Below, in pieces: positions 6,952 to 12,306 of a stretch of DNA of 12,306 nucleotides. Numbering within the stretch: the first letter of the stretch is position 1; every line of letters begins with the position of its first letter. The DNA is taken from assembly GCA_002428205.1 (NCBI GenBank), contig DIUH01000042.1, positions 6,780-19,085 of the forward strand. Direction: 5' to 3'. Both the position numbers and the translations under genes were made by a program. The stretch is from Planctomycetaceae bacterium UBA6163 (lineage in GTDB: Bacteria > Planctomycetota > Planctomycetia > Pirellulales > Pirellulaceae). The notes beneath the pieces are model-generated. The model was not told where the DNA came from. It worked only from the letters and a program-made list of their open reading frames with translations, and did no database searches.

Positions 6952-8304
6952 ATGAGTTTGATGTTTATCGTTTTTGTGATGTTTCTGGCTAATGTTTCTT
7001 TGGCATCAGCGCAATGGCAGGCGGGCGTCGCGAAGATCGATATCACGCCAATGGAATCGGTTCCGCTGGCCGGTTACAGTGGAACACGAATGTCACAGCG
7101 GGTTGATCATCCGATTTGGATCAAGGCCTTAGCCTTGCGTGATGACACCGGTGCGATTTCGGTGATCGTGACATCAGACCTCGTGGGGCTGAGCATCAAG
7201 ATGGCCGATCGGATTGCGGCACGGACTGTCGAAAACCATCGTATTCCCCGCGAGCGGTTGATATTAAACTATTCCCACAACCACAGTTGTCCGGTCACGG
7301 AGGATGTGCTGTGGCTTTATTATGACTTGACGCCTGCAGAGTCGGCTGCGCGAGACCGGTATACGGAAGCACTTTACGACCAATATGACGAAGTGATCGG
7401 ACTGGCGATCGCAGACCTCGAACCGTCGGAGATCAGTTTCGAACAGGGGCTTGCCGGTTTCGCGGTCAATCGTCGTCGAGCCAGGCCGGACGGTCGAAGG
7501 CTTGGCGGCCAAGTCGATCACGATGTGCCAGTCTTGGCTGTAAAATCCGGCGACAGTGTCAAAGCGATTATGTTCGGTTATTCGTGCCACACAACGGCGC
7601 TGAGCGGATTAAGCATTAATGGCGACTATGCCGGTTTTGCCCAGATCGAACTTGAAAAATCGTACCCCGGCTCAGTCGCCCTGTTCGTCCAGAACTGCGG
7701 CGGCGATGCCAATCCGTTACCACGTATTCGCGGTGTCGAAAACGACTCTCAAGCGATTGAATTGGCGAGCATGTACGGCCACATTTTGGCCGAAGCGGTT
7801 CGACAGGTGATGGCGGGCCAAATGATTTCGATTTCCGGGCCAATTCGTGCGGTCATGGGCGAGACGGTGCTGTACCTTCAGCCTGGGATCCCGGTGGAAG
7901 AACTACGGCGACGCTTGCCCGAGGTGAGTGGAATTACCAGGCGTGAATACGAACATTTCATTCGCCAGTACCAGGCCGACGGCGAACTGCCAGACCGCGT
8001 TCGTTATCCGATTCAGGTCTGGCGGTTTGGTTCAAACTTTACATGGATCGCTTTGACGGGCGAAACGGTGGTCGATTACTCGCTGAAGTTCAAGTCGATT
8101 TATGGCTGGGACAACACTTGGGTTTGTGGCTACAACAACGACCTGCTCAGCTACGTCCCTTCGCTGCGAGTATTAAAAGAGGGCGGTTATGAGGGGACAA
8201 CCGGCATGTTTGAATACGGCCATCGAGCACCGTATACCGAAACTGTCGAGGCACAAATCACGACACTGGTCGCTGACTTGGTGAAGCAGGCAAGCGAAAA
8301 CTAG
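6952..8304 (+). CDS. Neutral/alkaline ceramidase-like secreted hydrolase (N-terminal domain only)
   Basis: This 450-residue protein starts at the ATG at 6952, with a good ribosome binding site GGAG at 6941-6944. Residues 1-20 form a signal peptide ending in SLASA. The mature protein opens with QWQAGVAKIDITP, the usual start of the neutral ceramidase N-terminal domain (PF04734). Likely zinc ligands are the histidines of YSHNHSCP (H109, H111), H213 in GYSCHTTAL, E371 in LTGET and Y401 in LLSYVPS. The motifs NGDYAGF (223-229) and QNCGGDANP (247-255) also fit. True neutral ceramidases are nearer 650 residues with a C-terminal immunoglobulin-like domain, which is missing. Many planctomycete homologues are short like this and their substrate is not established; an amide or ester bond in a lipid or glycan is possible. 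It lies just downstream of the sulfatase, which suggests the two act on the same sulfated material. Confidence 0.88.
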   Translation: MSLMFIVFVMFLANVSLASAQWQAGVAKIDITPMESVPLAGYSGTRMSQRVDHPIWIKALALRDDTGAISVIVTSDLVGLSIKMADRIAARTVENHRIPRERLILNYSHNHSCPVTEDVLWLYYDLTPAESAARDRYTEALYDQYDEVIGLAIADLEPSEISFEQGLAGFAVNRRRARPDGRRLGGQVDHDVPVLAVKSGDSVKAIMFGYSCHTTALSGLSINGDYAGFAQIELEKSYPGSVALFVQNCGGDANPLPRIRGVENDSQAIELASMYGHILAEAVRQVMAGQMISISGPIRAVMGETVLYLQPGIPVEELRRRLPEVSGITRREYEHFIRQYQADGELPDRVRYPIQVWRFGSNFTWIALTGETVVDYSLKFKSIYGWDNTWVCGYNNDLLSYVPSLRVLKEGGYEGTTGMFEYGHRAPYTETVEAQITTLVADLVKQASEN

Positions 8305-8352
8305 CCGATCGTTTTGCACCTACAATTGCCGACTGCTGTTTGAAAAGGGGGC

Positions 8353-10299
8353 CTAGGATTCCTTAGGGACCATTTTCATCAACGACAACTCAGATAAAGC
8401 GATACCTTGCTGCTCCTGGCTATCCGGCGTGTCATTTCTATGATTCGCCACAAAAATGATTTCCTGTGAACTGGCCATCTCATTTTCGAAGGGCAAAGCC
8501 AGTTGCAAATCAGGATTCTTATAAAAACGGACCAGCCAAGTACCTTCGTTTTTCTCGATCTCCATGTAATGTTGTTGACGACCACGTTTTAGTTCGAACG
8601 TCTGGCCTGTCGGAACAAACACACCATCCAACTTGGTAAAACTGCCGCTTGCGACCAAGCTGTCTTGGATTCGCACACCCGCACAAGGCTGGCGCTTGGA
8701 TGCGATGTCGCCCCCTATTGCGACGTCTAGAATCGTGCCTGGCGATAATTCCACAATCGCATCGAGTTGCAAGTACTTCCAATCCGGCAATTGAAAGCCT
8801 AGCGAGGACATCGCGGGGCCGTTCATTAAGATTCGCCCGTCGGATGTTCCCAGGCCTCCTTCGCTGATGGCGTTTACCGGAATTGCTTTCCCATCGAAAA
8901 GACTTATCGGTGTGCCTGCCAGCGACAAATCGATCGGTTGGGTAGACCGCCCGCCGCGTCGCAGCCAACCGAGGAAGACGCCGACGACGACCGTTGGCGT
9001 CAATGCCACGACTACCGCGCGGCGACTGATTCGTTTGCCAATGCTGGCTGGCTTTGCAGTCTGAACAGTGCTTGCAATGGCTTCGGTCAGTCCCGATTGA
9101 GTCACTTGATCGCTGTTGCAATGTTCAAGAGACTGAGTTTCACCGGGTGTGGCTGCGGCAGACAAAGCGAAAGATGCGTTCGGCAATTGATTGGTTGCAG
9201 CGTTGTTCAACCCAACTGATTGCGTCTGGGTACCACCCGCGGCAAGCCGGCCAATGGCGCGGTCGATCTCAGCAATTAATTCTTGGCAACTGCGCGGACG
9301 CTTTTCCGGATCGCTGGAGGTCATGCTCGCCGCTAGAGCGAGTGTGGACCTTGATACCTTCAAAGGCTTTAGCTCATCAAAAGGAAAGATTCCTGCGACT
9401 TTGTCATGAACAATGCGATTGAGCGATTGAGTCTGCCATGGCGCTCGGCCAACCAGCAGATGGAATAGTGTCGCGCCGAGCGCGTAGATGTCCGCCCGGG
9501 TGTCGACTCGTGCTCCGGTCAATTGTTCGGGAGCCATATAATGAGGGCTGCCAACAGCCGCTTGGTGCGAAGTCAGACGCACATCCGGTGAATGATCCGC
9601 CTCGTTTAACAAGGCGAGTCCGAAATCGGTAATCTTTGCAAGCGGAACTCCGCCGGATGCCGCAGTCCAGTCTTCGTCATGCACCAACATGATGTTAGCC
9701 GGTTTGATGTCACGATGGATGATTCCGTGACGACTGGCGTGTGCCAATCCGCTGGCGACCTGCCGAATGAGGCTCAACGCAGTTGCTTCAACCAACCTGC
9801 CATGACGATCGATATACTGGCCAAGGTCCTCGCCGGCGACATACTCCATCGCCAAATACAAGCGCCCACCAGAATTGCCGAAATCCACGGCCGAAACGAT
9901 ATTGGGGTGTGATAATTTCGCAACGGCTGTCGCTTCGCGTTCGAATCGCACCGCTAGCTTCTGACTGCTGGAAGCCTTATGAGAAATTGTTTTAAGAGCA
10001 ACGATACGGTCAAGGCTGGCCTGCTTTGCCTTCCAGACCACACCCATGCCACCGCGTCCCAAAAGATCAACCAATTGGTAGCCGGCAATTGCGGTCGCGC
10101 CGGACATCAACATCTCGACAAGTTCGATATCTTGGTGATCGCATAAACCGCTTTCGAACAACGCGACCACAGGTGAAATGTTCGGGTTTGACACTATCCG
10201 TTCTTCAACGGACTCAATTTCATTAGGGGTCAGCAAATTGAGCGTTTGGATCGCCTTGCGAAAGCGTTTAACTTTTTCATCGTCAGCCTCCACGTGCAT
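8353..10299 (-). CDS. Transmembrane Ser/Thr protein kinase (Hanks type) with extracytoplasmic domain
   Basis: This 648-residue kinase phosphorylates Ser/Thr residues in the cytoplasm. Residues 1-72 are a helical N-terminal extension. The kinase domain spans about 74-350 and looks intact: glycine loop GRGGMG (81-86), K103 in VALK, E122 of helix C, HRDIKPAN (195-202, catalytic D197), DFG (225-227) and APE (256-258). A Ser/Thr/Gln/Ala-rich linker (355-420) leads to one membrane segment at about 428-446 with KRISRR just before it, so the last 200 residues should face outward. That part contains ISLFDGK (465-471), resembling the opening of DUF1080/LamG-like carbohydrate-binding folds, so it may sense a ligand; this is inferred. 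The start codon lies 6 bases after the stop of the redoxin gene, with AAGGG overlapping that stop, which suggests translational coupling. The gene converges with the ceramidase-like gene, 48 bases away. Confidence 0.93.
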   Translation of the reverse strand: MHVEADDEKVKRFRKAIQTLNLLTPNEIESVEERIVSNPNISPVVALFESGLCDHQDIELVEMLMSGATAIAGYQLVDLLGRGGMGVVWKAKQASLDRIVALKTISHKASSSQKLAVRFEREATAVAKLSHPNIVSAVDFGNSGGRLYLAMEYVAGEDLGQYIDRHGRLVEATALSLIRQVASGLAHASRHGIIHRDIKPANIMLVHDEDWTAASGGVPLAKITDFGLALLNEADHSPDVRLTSHQAAVGSPHYMAPEQLTGARVDTRADIYALGATLFHLLVGRAPWQTQSLNRIVHDKVAGIFPFDELKPLKVSRSTLALAASMTSSDPEKRPRSCQELIAEIDRAIGRLAAGGTQTQSVGLNNAATNQLPNASFALSAAATPGETQSLEHCNSDQVTQSGLTEAIASTVQTAKPASIGKRISRRAVVVALTPTVVVGVFLGWLRRGGRSTQPIDLSLAGTPISLFDGKAIPVNAISEGGLGTSDGRILMNGPAMSSLGFQLPDWKYLQLDAIVELSPGTILDVAIGGDIASKRQPCAGVRIQDSLVASGSFTKLDGVFVPTGQTFELKRGRQQHYMEIEKNEGTWLVRFYKNPDLQLALPFENEMASSQEIIFVANHRNDTPDSQEQQGIALSELSLMKMVPKES

Positions 10300-10305
10300 C
10301 AGCCC

Positions 10306-10944
10306 TTAAGATTTAGATATGCCATCTAACTGCTGGAGAATTGTCTGGACATCCGGCCGATCCGCAGGGTCGCTGCCGATGTACTTGTATCGCAGATTTT
10401 TGGACGGATCGATGATGAAGGTCGAAGGCTTCGAAAGTGCTTCGCGAATCCCCAACCGGTCGACGGCCTTCAAATCAAGATCGATCAAAATCGGGAACGG
10501 GATGATTTGGCCACTGGGCAAGCGTTCCAAAATGGATGCTTCTAAGTCTTTCCAGCGATCCTTGTCATCGACTTGGCTGACAGGGAATACGACCACCACG
10601 GTCGCGTTGCGTTTTTCGAACTCCGAATGCGATTCGGCCAACGCATGCATCTGGGTGCTGCAGAACGGGCAGATCGATCCGAAATAGCCTCTTGAGAAAA
10701 CCAGTACCAAAGTTTGTTGGTCTGCAAACTGGGACAAAGCGGTCGATTGGCCGTCGGTACTGGAGACCACCAACTCGCCAAGATTGCCGAGCGCTGACAG
10801 TAATTCTGGCGTCGGCGGGCTGGAGTCGACGCGCGGTGCCGGTGGGGTTGCCGAACTCGTCTGGTTGTCCGAGGAACGCGAGCAACCCGCTGAAGCGGCC
10901 ATGCAAAGCCCAAACAGCATCAGCGAGAAAAACTTTCCTACCAT
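10306..10944 (-). CDS. Redoxin (AhpC/TSA-like) lipoprotein
   Basis: This is a 212-residue thioredoxin-fold protein anchored in the envelope. Residues 1-20 are a lipoprotein signal peptide and the lipobox AASAG-C places the lipidated cysteine at C21. A Ser/Pro-rich spacer (22-47) follows, then the redoxin domain. LVLVFSRGYFGSICPFC holds a CxxC pair, C92 and C95, at the place of the peroxiredoxin/thioredoxin active site. VVVVFPVSQ (116-124), FPILIDLD (150-157) and STFIIDP (174-180, cis-Pro region) complete the fold. It could be a peroxidase or a thiol-disulfide reductase in the periplasm; the CxxC favours thiol exchange. I chose the start at 10944 because it puts the signal peptide at the N-terminus and has GGGAG 6 bases upstream. 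An ATG at 11016 in the same frame would add 24 residues before the signal peptide and has a poorer ribosome binding site. It is the first gene of a two-gene unit with the kinase. Confidence 0.88.
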   Translation of the reverse strand: MVGKFFSLMLFGLCMAASAGCSRSSDNQTSSATPPAPRVDSSPPTPELLSALGNLGELVVSSTDGQSTALSQFADQQTLVLVFSRGYFGSICPFCSTQMHALAESHSEFEKRNATVVVVFPVSQVDDKDRWKDLEASILERLPSGQIIPFPILIDLDLKAVDRLGIREALSKPSTFIIDPSKNLRYKYIGSDPADRPDVQTILQQLDGISKS

Positions 10945-11451
10945 CGGCTGCTCCCAGTATTTGGTCCCCATCTCGATCCAAGTCCACGAATCGATAAAAC
11001 GAAGCGCGGGTTTCATCCTACAGATTTCCTAATCGCAAGTGAACCAGTCGCCAATCTGCTGGGAAGGTTACGTCCGCCCACCCGAGAAGGTTCGTCATTC
11101 CACCTAAGGTGCTCGGCATCTGCCGGCATCTCGCAACACGAGCCACGAGACACCTTGTGTTTGAACTTGACCTCGCCTTGGTCGGCAGCGATCGTCACGA
11201 AAACACACCTACCCGCAACGCGCACCTGATGAATGCCGAGGACGGCAAACTGCACAGGACATTGCCAGTCACGTGGGGAGACTCGCAATACGAAGTCGAA
11301 CAAGCCGCAAAAGCACGGAAAAAACGGAACCGCCAAACGGTGTACTATTTAGGCACCCGGTCCGCCGCGCTCGCGATAAGACCGCAGGCATAATGTGTGT
11401 CTGCGTAGAGTACGGCTGTGACTTCAGATCCTTACCACTCGGCAGAAGCGA
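10945..11451. other. 507-base intergenic region
   Basis: This stretch lies upstream of the redoxin gene and downstream of the DUF1501 gene (both on the minus strand). It should hold the promoter of the redoxin-kinase unit and the end of the DUF1501 transcript. Two open frames overlap on opposite strands (11109-11393 + and 11013-11336 -), each about 100 codons, but neither has a recognisable domain or a clear ribosome binding site. I see no strong hairpin with a T-run and no convincing promoter hexamers. Confidence 0.45.
10951..10955 (-). promoter_or_regulatory. Ribosome binding site deciding the redoxin start
   Basis: The minus strand reads GGGAG, then six bases, then the ATG at 10944. This match to the anti-Shine-Dalgarno sequence supports the shorter redoxin over in-frame starts at 10971 and 11016, which lack as good a site. 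Confidence 0.6.
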
Positions 11452-12306
11452 CTACATCAGCTCAGAGATCGTCGTCGGATCACTGACCAGGTGTGTGGGG
11501 CGACCTTGTGGTGTGTAGAGGATCTTGTTGGGGTCGATGCCGAGCTTGGTGTAGATCGTCGATACAAGATTTTCTGGCGCAAGCACTCTTTCGTTAGCCG
11601 AGTATCCGTTGCGATCAGTCGCGCCGACGACGGTTCCGCCGGGTGTTCCGCCGCCTGCCATCAAGACGCTCATCGCATTAGCCCAGTGATCGCGGCCCGC
11701 TTTGGTTTGACCCGCCAGCGTGGAGATCTTTGGGGTGCGTCCGAACTCGCCCATCGCGATCACCAGCGTGTTTTCTAGCAAACCGCGTTGATCCAAATCG
11801 TTGATAAGCGCCGCGACGGTTTGGTCCCAGCTCGGCAAGCGAGTTGTCAACGCGTCAAAGAGGTTGCTGTGATGGTCCCAACCGCCATCATAGACGGTGA
11901 TAAACGGCACGCCGGCTTCGACCAGTCGGCGAGCCAATAGGGCCCGCTGGCCGAATGCATTACGCCCATAGGCGTCGCGCACCTCGTCTTTTTCTTTGCT
12001 GATGTCAAAGGCCGCTTGAGCTTCGGTCGAGGTTACCAGGTCCATTCCCTGGCGATAATATTCATCGTTTGCCATCGCAGGATCGCCAGCCGATTCGTCA
12101 GCGAAACGGTTCATGCGGTCGACCAGTTTGCGGATGTCGTTGCGACGTTGAAAGCGATCGCCCAATAGGTCTAGCGGTACGGCGACATCGCGGACGCGGA
12201 AGTTCTTGTTGTTGGGGTCATCGCCGACGACGAAGGGGGCGTATTTGGCACCGAGGAAGTTGGGGCCACCGCTGCGTGACATTTGCGGCATCGAAAAATA
12301 GCCGGG
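11452..12306 (-). CDS. DUF1501 family protein, C-terminal 284 residues
   Basis: The frame is open through the right edge of the window: the five codons before the ATG at 12291 read PGYFS, in phase with the family sequence. The true start therefore lies outside and that ATG is internal. Visible family motifs are SRSGGPNFLG near the left end, TVYDGGWDHHSNLF, NTLVIAMGEFGRTPKI and GRDHWANAMSVLMAGGG, and the C-terminal region naming a gene-specific product (TDRNGYSANERV, QGRPTHLV). DUF1501 proteins are usually 430-480 residues, adopt an alkaline-phosphatase/sulfatase-like fold, carry a Tat-type signal and are very abundant in planctomycetes. They are often encoded next to DUF1549/DUF1553 cytochrome-like proteins, which would lie beyond the right edge. 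Their reaction is not established. Confidence 0.92.
   Translation of the reverse strand, partial: PGYFSMPQMSRSGGPNFLGAKYAPFVVGDDPNNKNFRVRDVAVPLDLLGDRFQRRNDIRKLVDRMNRFADESAGDPAMANDEYYRQGMDLVTSTEAQAAFDISKEKDEVRDAYGRNAFGQRALLARRLVEAGVPFITVYDGGWDHHSNLFDALTTRLPSWDQTVAALINDLDQRGLLENTLVIAMGEFGRTPKISTLAGQTKAGRDHWANAMSVLMAGGGTPGGTVVGATDRNGYSANERVLAPENLVSTIYTKLGIDPNKILYTPQGRPTHLVSDPTTISELM

Noticed and set aside
8519..9121. 200-codon open frame on - inside the kinase gene
   Set aside because: It is an out-of-frame shadow of the kinase, very Arg-rich and without motifs, while the kinase frame is intact.
11013..11336. 107-codon open frame on - upstream of redoxin
   Set aside because: It overlaps the long-form redoxin start and has Cys- and Arg-rich, non-conserved-looking content; it is more likely upstream non-coding DNA.
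11109..11393. 94-codon open frame on + between the DUF1501 and redoxin genes
   Set aside because: It overlaps a 107-codon frame on the opposite strand, has no clear ribosome binding site and no recognisable motif; the composition does not look like a real protein.

Overview
This window looks like chromosome from a planctomycete, most likely a Pirellulaceae member (Rhodopirellula-like). I infer this from the gene content: a secreted type I sulfatase, a neutral-ceramidase-like secreted hydrolase, a DUF1501 protein, a one-pass membrane Ser/Thr kinase of Hanks type and a redoxin lipoprotein, all with mid-range GC and loosely packed genes. No tRNA, rRNA, CRISPR array or transposase was recognised.

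Layout from left to right. (1) Positions 1-1035 (+) hold the 3' part of a helical protein of unknown function that enters from outside the window. (2) A TPR protein (1161-2465, -) and a 597-residue protein (2820-4613, +) diverge from a 354-base intergenic region that carries inverted repeats. The 597-residue protein has a PD-(D/E)XK nuclease core resembling the nuclease half of Card1/Can2 (DUF1887), but I see no CARF domain. Sampled lines of this pair are less GC-rich than the gene to the left. This is the most likely place for an undescribed system. (3) A 557-base gap follows, with an inverted-repeat element ending in a T-run. (4) A sulfatase (5171-6877) and a ceramidase-like hydrolase (6952-8304), both + and both with signal peptides, form a probable two-gene unit for breaking down sulfated polymers or lipids outside the cytoplasm. 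(5) A redoxin-like lipoprotein (10306-10944, -) and a transmembrane Ser/Thr kinase (8353-10299, -) lie 6 bases apart and probably form an operon that could link envelope redox state to phosphorylation. (6) The C-terminal 284 residues of a DUF1501 protein (11452-12306, -) run off the right edge.

How the parts fit together: the sulfatase/hydrolase pair and the DUF1501 protein fit the degradative lifestyle typical of planctomycetes, and the kinase/redoxin pair is signalling or stress biology. The TPR/nuclease pair does not belong to either theme. Its domain make-up (a 40-residue-period TPR scaffold opposite a stand-alone nuclease with coiled-coil and possible winged-helix parts) would fit a sensor/effector or defence role, but that is a hypothesis from architecture only.
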